This document shows, one piece after another, positions 1-6,855 of a stretch of 64,000 nucleotides of DNA. The first letter of the stretch is position 1. Each line of letters starts with the position of its first letter. Origin of the DNA: RGIG3009 sp045578425. Lineage in GTDB: Bacteria; Bacillota; Clostridia; Oscillospirales; Acutalibacteraceae. The stretch is from assembly GCA_045578425.1 (NCBI GenBank), contig JAZNKF010000023.1, forward strand, positions 16,022 to 80,021. The letters are read 5' to 3'. The position numbers were made by a program, and so were the translations under genes. The notes beneath the pieces are model-generated. The model saw nothing but the letters and a program-made list of their open reading frames with translations. It had not been told where the DNA came from and did not search any database.

Positions 1-2
1 TA

Positions 3-572
3 TCGCGTGCCTTGTTGGCACAGATTACGCGCCATCGTTTGGCATCATACAGCGTGCAAAGTCAGCGGTATGTGGCAGAAAAACAGTTTGAATACGTTTT
101 GCCGCCGGAAATTGCAGCGGTTCCCGAAGCAAAAGCGGTTTTTGAACAGGCCATGGAACAAGACCAACGCCAATACGAAGAATTGACAGCTATTTTAAAA
201 GAAAAACACAAAGCCGCGTTTTTGGCATCCGGCATGGAACAAAAAGCTGCCGAACGTGCTGCCGAAAAAAAGGCTATTGAAGATGCACGCTTTGTGTTGC
301 CCAACGCTTGCACAACTAAGATGATTGTCACTATGAATGCACGCAGTTTGCTCAATTTCTTCCGTCACCGTTGCTGTAATCGTGCTCAATGGGAAATTCG
401 CGAGCTTGCGGAACGCATGTTGCGCTTGTGCGTAGAAGCAGCACCGCATTTGTTTAAAAATGCAGGTCCTTCTTGTGTTTGCGGTGCATGCCCCGAAGGT
501 AAAATGACCTGCGGTGAGGCAGCGGCAATGCGCAAAAAATACCGTGCACTGCAAGAGGGGGAAACCAAATAA
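3..572 (+). CDS. thyX: Flavin-dependent thymidylate synthase ThyX (5' end cut by window)
   Basis: ThyX makes dTMP from dUMP, using methylene-tetrahydrofolate as carbon donor and FAD/NADPH for reduction. The reading frame is open from the left edge, so the N-terminal part of the usual 220-250 residue protein lies outside the window. The family signature RHR-x7-S is seen as RHRLASYSVQSQRY (bases 30-71), which contacts FAD and dUMP. The C-terminal half carries several cysteines (VCGACPEGKMTCG), a feature of a clostridial ThyX subgroup by my recollection. The stop overlaps the start of tmk by one base (TAATG), so the enzyme and the next kinase in the dTTP pathway are translationally coupled. Confidence 0.93.
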   Translation, partial: SRALLAQITRHRLASYSVQSQRYVAEKQFEYVLPPEIAAVPEAKAVFEQAMEQDQRQYEELTAILKEKHKAAFLASGMEQKAAERAAEKKAIEDARFVLPNACTTKMIVTMNARSLLNFFRHRCCNRAQWEIRELAERMLRLCVEAAPHLFKNAGPSCVCGACPEGKMTCGEAAAMRKKYRALQEGETK

Positions 573-1222
573 TGGGTCATCTGGTAGTGCTGGATGGATT
601 GGACGGCAGCGGAAAATCCACGCAACTTGCACGGTTGAACGAGTATTTTACCGCGCAAAACCGCGAGTATACACAAATCAGTTTTCCAGATTATGAGCAG
701 CCTTCTTCCGCTTTGGTGCAAATGTATTTGCAGGGGGAATTTGGCAGTTCTGCCGATGCGGTTAATGCTTATGCCGCGTCCTCCTTTTATGCGGTGGACC
801 GCTATGCCAGCTATAAAAAATTTTGGCAAAAAGAGTATGAGTCGGGAAAATTGATTTTAGCCGCACGATATACCACTTCCAATGCCATTCATCAAATGGG
901 AAAATTACCTCGAAAAGAATGGGATGCCTATTTGGGGTGGCTTGAAGAATACGAGTATGAACTTCTTGGATTGCCGCGTCCCGACAAAGTGATTTTTTTG
1001 GATATGCCGCTGGAAATTTCGCAACGGTTACTTTCGTCACGCTATCAGGGTGAAGAAAGCAAAAAAGATATTCACGAACGGGATTTAGCGTATTTAAAAA
1101 CCTGCCGCGAAAGCGCGTTATATGCCGCCCAAAAATGGGGATGGGTTGTGGTTTCTTGCGGCGAAAACGGAGAACCGTTTCCGATGGATGTTATCAGTAA
1201 TCGCCTGTATAAGGAGTTTTAA
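572..1222 (+). CDS. tmk: Thymidylate kinase
   Basis: dTMP kinase phosphorylates dTMP to dTDP in the cytoplasm. The 216-residue length is normal. The N-terminus has the P-loop GLDGSGKST (residues about 9-17), and the middle has the DRY-type segment VDRYASYKKF, where bacterial Tmk enzymes usually have a DR(Y/F) motif. The ATG at 572 overlaps the thyX stop, and three bases separate its own stop from the next gene, so it is part of the same operon and works directly after ThyX. The protein is of the longer DRYA-type found in Clostridia rather than the E. coli type; that subdivision is an inference. Confidence 0.9.
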   Translation: MGHLVVLDGLDGSGKSTQLARLNEYFTAQNREYTQISFPDYEQPSSALVQMYLQGEFGSSADAVNAYAASSFYAVDRYASYKKFWQKEYESGKLILAARYTTSNAIHQMGKLPRKEWDAYLGWLEEYEYELLGLPRPDKVIFLDMPLEISQRLLSSRYQGEESKKDIHERDLAYLKTCRESALYAAQKWGWVVVSCGENGEPFPMDVISNRLYKEF

Positions 1223-1224
1223 AA

Positions 1225-1758
1225 ATGGTCGTTGTGTTCTTGGCACAAGGTTTTGAAGAAATAGAAGCATTAGCGACAGTAGATGTACTACGTCGTGCCG
1301 GTTTGGACGTTGTTACGGTTGGTATCGATGGTTTGTCCGTTACCGGATCGCATGGTATTACTGTCACGGCGGATACTACCAACGTGCCGCCTGTCAGCCA
1401 AATCCAAGCGGTGGTTCTACCGGGCGGAATGCCGGGGGCCACCTATTTGGATGCATCGTCAAAAGTGGATATGTGTTTGCAACAAGTAGGCAATGAATGT
1501 TTGCTTTGTGCTATTTGCGCTGCACCGTTGGTACTCGGAAAACGCGGGTTACTCAGTGGTAAACGCGCCACGTGTTATCCGGGCTTTGAATCCTATTTGC
1601 ATGGTGCTTTGATTACGGGTGGCACCGTTGAGACTGATGGAAACTGCATTACCGCCAAGGGCGCGGGTGTTGCGATTGATTTTGCATTAGCTATCATAAC
1701 GCGGTTGATTTCATCCAAAAAGGCTAAAGAGATAGGGGACACCATGCAATGCCATTAG
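1225..1758 (+). CDS. DJ-1/PfpI family protein
   Basis: Member of the DJ-1/ThiJ/PfpI superfamily, 177 residues, a single flavodoxin-like domain. The N-terminus FLAQGFEEIEALATVDVLRR carries the conserved Glu of the DJ-1 site (FEE), and the nucleophile-elbow cysteine lies in CAICAAPLVLG (residues about 90-100). Family members act as glyoxalases, protein/nucleic-acid deglycases or stress chaperones; which applies cannot be read from sequence. It sits between tmk and the 5-formyl-THF cyclo-ligase and overlaps the latter by 10 bases, so it is co-translated with folate and thymidylate genes. The same pairing of DJ-1 and cyclo-ligase genes is, to my knowledge, common in Clostridia. Confidence 0.88.
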   Translation: MVVVFLAQGFEEIEALATVDVLRRAGLDVVTVGIDGLSVTGSHGITVTADTTNVPPVSQIQAVVLPGGMPGATYLDASSKVDMCLQQVGNECLLCAICAAPLVLGKRGLLSGKRATCYPGFESYLHGALITGGTVETDGNCITAKGAGVAIDFALAIITRLISSKKAKEIGDTMQCH

Positions 1759-2333
1759 AAGATATTCGGCGGTTAAAAACCCGCTTGCGCGAACAGTATC
1801 GTGCTGTTCGCACCAATATGGAACCTGAATTTCGTCGGGATTGCGACCGCCGTATCGCCGAACGCGTGCGCGCTTTGTGGCAGTACCGCGATTGTCGGCA
1901 AATACTGGTTTATGTATCTACACCCATCGAAGTGGACACGTATCCCATTATCCATCAAGCGTTAGCAGATGGGAAGCGGGTAGCGGTGCCGCGTTGTGTC
2001 CCCGATACCCGTCAGATGGAATTTTATTATATTTCCTCATTGGAAGATTTAACACCGGGGACTTTTGGCGTTTTGGAACCCCAACCGGAAAAAGAAAAAT
2101 TAGTAACCGATTTTTCTCGTTCTTTATGTGTTGTTCCCGCGTTTTGTTATGATTTTAACGGATACCGTTTGGGCTATGGGAAAGGGTATTATGACCGTTT
2201 TTTGGCAGGCTACGAAGGGGATAGGATTGGCATTTGTTACAGTTCCTGTATTCGTAGAAGATTGCCTCACGGTCGTTTTGACCGTCCCGTACAACTGTTG
2301 ATAACCGAAAACTTTATTCGCCGTACTATGTAA
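1749..2333 (+). CDS. 5-formyltetrahydrofolate cyclo-ligase
   Basis: Converts 5-formyl-THF to 5,10-methenyl-THF with ATP, returning a dead-end folate to the one-carbon pool that feeds ThyX. The 194-residue length fits the family. The substrate and nucleotide site is visible as the C-terminal motif LGYGKGYYDRFL (residues about 138-149), and the basic N-terminal helix KTRLREQYRAVRTNM is typical. The start ATG lies inside the preceding DJ-1 gene (10-base overlap). An 'acacggaggtg' ribosome site follows for the next gene, mltG, so transcription probably continues. Confidence 0.92.
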   Translation: MPLEDIRRLKTRLREQYRAVRTNMEPEFRRDCDRRIAERVRALWQYRDCRQILVYVSTPIEVDTYPIIHQALADGKRVAVPRCVPDTRQMEFYYISSLEDLTPGTFGVLEPQPEKEKLVTDFSRSLCVVPAFCYDFNGYRLGYGKGYYDRFLAGYEGDRIGICYSSCIRRRLPHGRFDRPVQLLITENFIRRTM

Positions 2334-2348
2334 CACGGAGGTGTTTTT

Positions 2349-3683
2349 ATGCCAAGCGAAAACAAGCAGCCGACAATTGATGAAATTTTAGATGAATTAC
2401 AAGGTCTTTCGTCCAATACGGAAGAACCTTCTGTACCTGTGGCTAAAAAGCCGGTGTTTGAGTTGCATTTGAATTTGGATGATGAATACGGAGCTCCCGA
2501 ACCTGTAACCACGGCGGTGGCCGTTAAAGAACCTTCTACGCCACCAAAACCGGAACCCACGTCTATTGCCAAAACGGAACCTTCGGTTCATTCGCAAAAA
2601 TCCATTCGTCAATCGGAGCAAGAAGGTTGCTTGAAAGCTTTTTTATACGCGGCGTGCGTGTTTATACTTTCGGGTGTGCTGACGTACTTTATTGTGACAG
2701 GTGGCTTGGATTTTACGGGATTAAACCGCTCAGAACGTACCATCGATGTCACAATCGAAGAAACCGCCAAAACAAAAGAAATTGTACATATGCTCGAAGA
2801 AAAAGGGCTTATTGAACAACCGGCGGTGTTTCGGTTATATGTTTTGCTGACCGGAGCAGGAGATAACTGGAAAGCAGGAAATTATAGCGTATCGCCCAAT
2901 ATGGGATATAAATTACTTATGCGCACGCTGCAAGCGGCAAAAGAACGCGAAACGGTTTCTGTCCTGATTCCCGAAGGATTTACCATTGATAAAATTGCCA
3001 AACGCTTGGAAAGCAATAAAGTGTGTACAGCGGCGGAATTTTACCGTGCGATCAATGAAGTGGATTACACCAAAGACTATCCCTTCTTAAAAGAAGCTAA
3101 AAAATCTTCCAAGTATTCGTCGCGTGTGTATAAGTTAGAAGGATATTTGTTCCCGGATACGTATCAGTTTTACGTTGGTTGTTCCGGCGAAACAGTGGTA
3201 CGCCGTATGCTGGATAATTTTAATACGCGTGTAGGTACCAATATTCGCTCTATTATGAGTGCCAAAGGTATTCAAATGGACGATTTAATTGTGCTTGCAT
3301 CGATTGTGCAAGGCGAAGCCGCCAATAAATCGGATATGCAAAAAGTAGCTCGTGTTTTGGATAATCGCTTAAAAAACAAAGAGCAATACCCCAAGCTGCA
3401 ATGCGATTCCACCGGTGATTATATCAGTAAAATGTTATCCGGTAACAGTGCGCTTTCCGTATCCAACAAGGATTACGACACATATGAGTGCGACGGCTTG
3501 CCGGCAGGTCCTATCAACAACCCCGGTTTGACGGCAATTCAAGCGGTATTGTCACCGTCGGAAGATGTCAAGGATTGCTTTTATTTTGCCACGGATTACG
3601 ATACCGGAAAAACCTATTTTTCCAAAACGTTTGCCGAACACGAAAAAATATGTCGACGTTACGGAATTGGTGCGTATGGATAA
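2349..3683 (+). CDS. mltG: Endolytic murein transglycosylase MltG
   Basis: Inner-membrane enzyme that cuts nascent glycan strands and so limits peptidoglycan chain length. The 444-residue protein has a long acidic, Pro/Lys-rich cytoplasmic segment (1-92), one membrane span (about 95-118), then the YceG domain. The catalytic glutamate is E323 in ASIVQGEAANKSD; the C-terminal part keeps the family blocks LQCDSTGDY, GLPAGPINNPGL and DCFYFATDYDTGKTYFSKT. A strong ribosome site (acggaggtg, 2335-2343) precedes the ATG. The neighbour downstream is a U32 protein, the same order as B. subtilis yrrL followed by yrrMNO. The extended cytoplasmic tail is longer than in E. coli MltG. Confidence 0.93.
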   Translation: MPSENKQPTIDEILDELQGLSSNTEEPSVPVAKKPVFELHLNLDDEYGAPEPVTTAVAVKEPSTPPKPEPTSIAKTEPSVHSQKSIRQSEQEGCLKAFLYAACVFILSGVLTYFIVTGGLDFTGLNRSERTIDVTIEETAKTKEIVHMLEEKGLIEQPAVFRLYVLLTGAGDNWKAGNYSVSPNMGYKLLMRTLQAAKERETVSVLIPEGFTIDKIAKRLESNKVCTAAEFYRAINEVDYTKDYPFLKEAKKSSKYSSRVYKLEGYLFPDTYQFYVGCSGETVVRRMLDNFNTRVGTNIRSIMSAKGIQMDDLIVLASIVQGEAANKSDMQKVARVLDNRLKNKEQYPKLQCDSTGDYISKMLSGNSALSVSNKDYDTYECDGLPAGPINNPGLTAIQAVLSPSEDVKDCFYFATDYDTGKTYFSKTFAEHEKICRRYGIGAYG

Positions 3684-4911
3684 TGTGAAATTCCCGTTTC
3701 CTGAACTGTTGGCACCGGCGGGGGACGAAGAACGCTTGCATGCGGCATTGCTGTTTGGCGCGGATGCGGTATACTTGGCAGGCACCCATTTTGGTATGCG
3801 CAGTGCCCCTGCTAATTTTGATGAAGATGGACTGAGACGTGCTGCTGATTTGTGCCATTCGCGCGGTAAGAAAATGTACGTTACGTGCAATACTTTGCCG
3901 CGAGAACAGGAATTAAATTTGTTACCCGATTATTTATCCTTTTTGGATGATATTGGTGTCGATGCGCTGATTATTGCCGATTTGGGTGTTTTTGAATTAG
4001 CCAAACGCTATGCCCCTCATTGCGCGCGGCATGTTTCTACACAGTTTGGTGTGGTCAATTCTGCAACCGCACGTATGCTCTATGACTTGGGGGCTTCCCG
4101 CGTGGTGCTGGCACGGGAATTATCACTATCGGAAATCGCCGATATTCGTGCAAACACACCGTCTTCGTTGGAACTGGAAGCGTTCGTACACGGTGCGATG
4201 TGTATGTCATATTCCGGTCGTTGTATGCTTTCGGCATACTTGACCGGTCGCGATAGTAATCGCGGTGATTGTGCGCAACCTTGCCGTTGGAAATACGAAC
4301 TGATTGAGCCAAATCGCCCTGATTATACCTTCGCTGTTGAACAACACGACCGCGAAACGTTTTTGTTCAATGCCAACGATTTATGTATGCTGGACCATAT
4401 TCCGCTGTTGCATCGTGCCGGTATTTCCTCTTTCAAAATCGAAGGACGTGCCAAAGCTGCTTATTACGTAGCGGGTGTTACCAATGCCTACCGCTTGGCA
4501 CTGGATGGGTATAAGCAAAGTGGTTGCGAAGAGTCGTACACTCTTCCCGAATGGCTCCGACACGAGCCGTATACCGTCAGTCACCGTCCGTATAGCACGG
4601 GTTTCTATTTTGATGAGCCATCACAAAACACCGTATCCGGCGGGTATATTCGAGAATATCAAGCCGTTGCCGTGGTAACGGGATATGCGGATGGTTGTTT
4701 GCTGTTATCACAACGTAATCGCTTTTTTGACGGGGATATGTTGGAAGCACTTATTCCGGGGCAACCACCTCTTTCGTTGATTGCCAAAGGATTGCAAAAC
4801 GGCGAGGGAGAACCTATTGCATCAGCTCCTCATGCAACAATGTCTTTGCGCCTACCGTTTGCCGAGTCGTTGCCTGAGGGTACCTATCTTCGCAAAAGAA
4901 TCAAAGACTAA
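3676..4911 (+). CDS. Peptidase U32 family protein, TrhP/YrrO-like tRNA hydroxylation factor
   Basis: U32 proteins of the YegQ/YrrO branch take part in prephenate-dependent 5-hydroxylation of uridine-34 in tRNA (TrhP); older names call them collagenase-like proteases. The N-terminus PELLAPAGDEERLHAAL and the block GRCMLSAYLTGRDSNRGDC followed by AQPCRWKYEL are characteristic; the cysteines in these blocks suit Fe-S binding. I take ATG 3676 as start because family similarity begins just after it; it overlaps the mltG stop by 8 bases, and no good ribosome site is visible, so coupling to mltG is likely. The frame stays open upstream to 3565 but that part is mltG in another frame. Length 411 residues, as in YrrO. 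Confidence 0.88.
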   Translation: MDNVKFPFPELLAPAGDEERLHAALLFGADAVYLAGTHFGMRSAPANFDEDGLRRAADLCHSRGKKMYVTCNTLPREQELNLLPDYLSFLDDIGVDALIIADLGVFELAKRYAPHCARHVSTQFGVVNSATARMLYDLGASRVVLARELSLSEIADIRANTPSSLELEAFVHGAMCMSYSGRCMLSAYLTGRDSNRGDCAQPCRWKYELIEPNRPDYTFAVEQHDRETFLFNANDLCMLDHIPLLHRAGISSFKIEGRAKAAYYVAGVTNAYRLALDGYKQSGCEESYTLPEWLRHEPYTVSHRPYSTGFYFDEPSQNTVSGGYIREYQAVAVVTGYADGCLLLSQRNRFFDGDMLEALIPGQPPLSLIAKGLQNGEGEPIASAPHATMSLRLPFAESLPEGTYLRKRIKD

Positions 4912-4913
4912 AA

Positions 4914-4954
4914 CAACCTCCGACAGGGAATACTTTCCTTGTCGGAGGTTTTGT
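4914..4954 (+). terminator. Hairpin with U-run that also buries the next gene's ribosome site
   Basis: The arms AACCTCCGACAGGGAA and TTTCCTTGTCGGAGGTT pair over about 16 bp (one G-T pair) around a three-base loop, followed by TTTTG, so it looks like an intrinsic terminator after the U32 gene. The 3' arm contains CGGAGG (4943-4948), the only good ribosome site for the penicillin-binding protein starting at 4957. It may therefore act as terminator, as translation block, or both. Confidence 0.7.
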
Positions 4955-4956
4955 AT

Positions 4957-6570
4957 ATGAACAAAAGAACAATCGGTGTTTTAGCAGCATTACTATTTGC
5001 GTTCAGTGGTGTTACGGCAAAACTTTATCAGCTAAATACTACAACGTATTTGTCTGTTGTGGAAAATCAATCTACACTTAAAGTGACGGTCGCAACATCA
5101 CGCGGTACGCTGTATGACTGTAATTTACAGCCGCTTACTAACCGTGAATCGGTGTATGCCGCTTCCGCTTCTGCTGTTCCTACGGCGATGGCAGTATTGT
5201 CCGAGTCTTTACCATCCAACGAATGGCAAGGCATCCAAGAAGAATTAAAAAGCGGGAAACCGGTGGTGTTCACTTCGAAAATTCCGCTGGTGCCGACAGC
5301 GGGTATACAACAATTTACAGTTCCTGCACGGTATGGCGAGGGACAACTGGCGGCTCATGTCATTGGATATGTCGGGGATGATAATCATGGTGTTTGCGGT
5401 GCCGAATTGTTTTTCGATAATGAACTTTCAAAATCTTCGGGGAGCGTTACTGTCACGTATCGTACGGACGCTAGGGGCAATGTTTCGGAATTAAAACCGA
5501 TAAAAGTGGAAAACACGCTGTATCGTTCCCGTGCCGGTGTGGCGTTAACCATTGACAGTCGCATACAAAACATGGTGGAAACCATTGCCGGAGAAAAACT
5601 TTCTCAAGGAGCTGTCGTGGTGATGGAACCCGGCTCGGGTAATATTTTAGCCATGGCGAGTTTTCCGTCGTTTTCTCCTTTGGCCGTACCCGACTATTTG
5701 GAAGCAGAGGATTCTCCGCTGTTTAATCGTGCTGTTGCGGCATATAATTGCGGTTCGGTGTTCAAGACCGTTTCCGCTATGGCAGCGTTGGAAGCGGGAA
5801 TACCGCTTACACGACAGTTTTTATGTAACGGCATGTTGCCGGTGGGGAGTAATCGCATTAAATGCCACCAAATATTAGGACATGGCTCTTTAACGCTTAC
5901 AGAAGCATACGCGCAATCCTGTAACCCGTATTTTATCCAATTGATTCAAGAAGTTGGTAGCGAAATGTTGTACCGCATGGCGTGCGTTTTGGGGTTTGAT
6001 AGTCCGTTGTTACCTGCCGTGAATTTTTCCACCGCCCGTGCCCAGTTTCCAACCTTGCAAGAACTGTCGCAACCCACGGTACTGGCTAACGTTTCTTTTG
6101 GTCAGGGTGATTTGTTGGCAACGCCGCTGCATATCGCGCAAATGACGGCGAGTGTGGTTAATGGCGGAAAATTTTATCGACCAAACTTATATGCCGGTAG
6201 TGTCAATGTTTCGGGAAAAGTTACCGAAACCGTAATAGACCCACCAACACCGGTTTGTTCACAAAAAACGGCGGATACCATTAAAGAAATGATGATAAAA
6301 GTAGTCGCAGAAGGTTCCGGTGCTTCGGCAATGCCTTTGGTGGGCGGAGCCGGAGGGAAAACCGGTACGGCGGAGACCGGTTGGGTTGGTAAAGACGGAA
6401 AGACCATGATACAAAGTTGGTTTACGGGTTTTTATCCGGCTCGGTCGCCAAAATACGTGATTACCGTGTTGGCAGAAGACAGTGGACGTACCGGTGAGGC
6501 GGCGGCACCGGTTTTTGCCGATATCTGCAACTATCTGTACCGCATGGGGTATTTGGAGGAAAACACTTGA
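4957..6570 (+). CDS. Class B penicillin-binding protein (transpeptidase)
   Basis: Peptidoglycan DD-transpeptidase anchored by one N-terminal membrane segment (residues about 6-24). The three catalytic motifs are visible: SVFK with nucleophile S267, SCN, and KTGTAE starting at K468. The N-terminal dimerisation region begins with the family-like SRGTLYDCNLQPL, where the usual RGxIxDRNG block is degenerate. With 538 residues it is shorter than FtsI or SpoVD (no PASTA domain) and resembles the PbpA/elongation or sporulation PBP2 branch; which one is uncertain. ATG 4957 is chosen over an in-frame upstream codon (4939) because CGGAGG at 4943-4948 is correctly spaced for it. Its stop codon overlaps the -35 of the alaS promoter. 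Confidence 0.9.
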   Translation: MNKRTIGVLAALLFAFSGVTAKLYQLNTTTYLSVVENQSTLKVTVATSRGTLYDCNLQPLTNRESVYAASASAVPTAMAVLSESLPSNEWQGIQEELKSGKPVVFTSKIPLVPTAGIQQFTVPARYGEGQLAAHVIGYVGDDNHGVCGAELFFDNELSKSSGSVTVTYRTDARGNVSELKPIKVENTLYRSRAGVALTIDSRIQNMVETIAGEKLSQGAVVVMEPGSGNILAMASFPSFSPLAVPDYLEAEDSPLFNRAVAAYNCGSVFKTVSAMAALEAGIPLTRQFLCNGMLPVGSNRIKCHQILGHGSLTLTEAYAQSCNPYFIQLIQEVGSEMLYRMACVLGFDSPLLPAVNFSTARAQFPTLQELSQPTVLANVSFGQGDLLATPLHIAQMTASVVNGGKFYRPNLYAGSVNVSGKVTETVIDPPTPVCSQKTADTIKEMMIKVVAEGSGASAMPLVGGAGGKTGTAETGWVGKDGKTMIQSWFTGFYPARSPKYVITVLAEDSGRTGEAAAPVFADICNYLYRMGYLEENT

Positions 6571-6595
6571 CAAAAAGTGTAAAAAAAGGTATACT
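6567..6595 (+). promoter_or_regulatory. Sigma-A promoter of alaS
   Basis: TTGACA (6567-6572) and TATACT (6590-6595) are separated by exactly 17 bases, a near-consensus housekeeping promoter. The -35 hexamer overlaps the stop codon of the penicillin-binding protein gene. A short inverted repeat ACACTT/AAGTGT (6563-6568 and 6575-6580) surrounds the -35. Transcription should begin near 6602 and run into the T-box leader. Confidence 0.85.
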
Positions 6596-6601
6596 CATTT
6601 C

Positions 6602-6837
6602 GTTAAAGCGCTGAAGGAACTAACCGTATTTTCAAGGTATACAGAGAAGTTTGCTACGTTTTTGCGTGCTGTGAGGCAAACTGCCGGCGTTATACGGGTG
6701 CCATTCCGGAGCTCCCGCCCGAAATAAGGGCGGCGTATGCCTGCGTTAAAGGTAATCAAGTGGCGTTGCTTTTGGTAACGCAATTTGGGTGGTACCACGG
6801 ATTCTCCGTCCCAAACATGGGGCGGAGCTATTTTTTT
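6602..6837 (+). promoter_or_regulatory. T-box riboswitch leader of alaS
   Basis: The leader carries the T-box core GGGTGGTACCACGG (6787-6800), which base-pairs with the uncharged tRNA acceptor end in T-box genes. A stem I base is visible as CCGTAT pairing with ATACGG, with the AGAGA-type sequence (6643-6647 region) and an inner stem AGTTTGC/GCAAACT. On the 3' side of the specifier loop both GCC (6683-6685) and GCG (6687-6689) are alanine codons, consistent with tRNA-Ala sensing; I cannot decide between them. A terminator hairpin (6803-6837) directly follows. Uncharged tRNA-Ala is expected to favour the antiterminator and switch alaS on. Confidence 0.9.
6803..6837 (+). terminator. T-box terminator hairpin before alaS
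   Basis: CTCCGTCCC pairs with GGGGCGGAG around the loop AAACAT, followed by a run of seven T. It is the alternative structure to the antiterminator that uses the T-box core just upstream. Confidence 0.88.
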
Positions 6838-6855
6838 AGAAAGGATGTTTTTGGT

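Noticed and set aside
6595..6855. Short protein-coding frames in the leader of alaS
   Set aside because: The T-box structure, promoter and terminator explain the DNA; no frame has a proper ribosome site.
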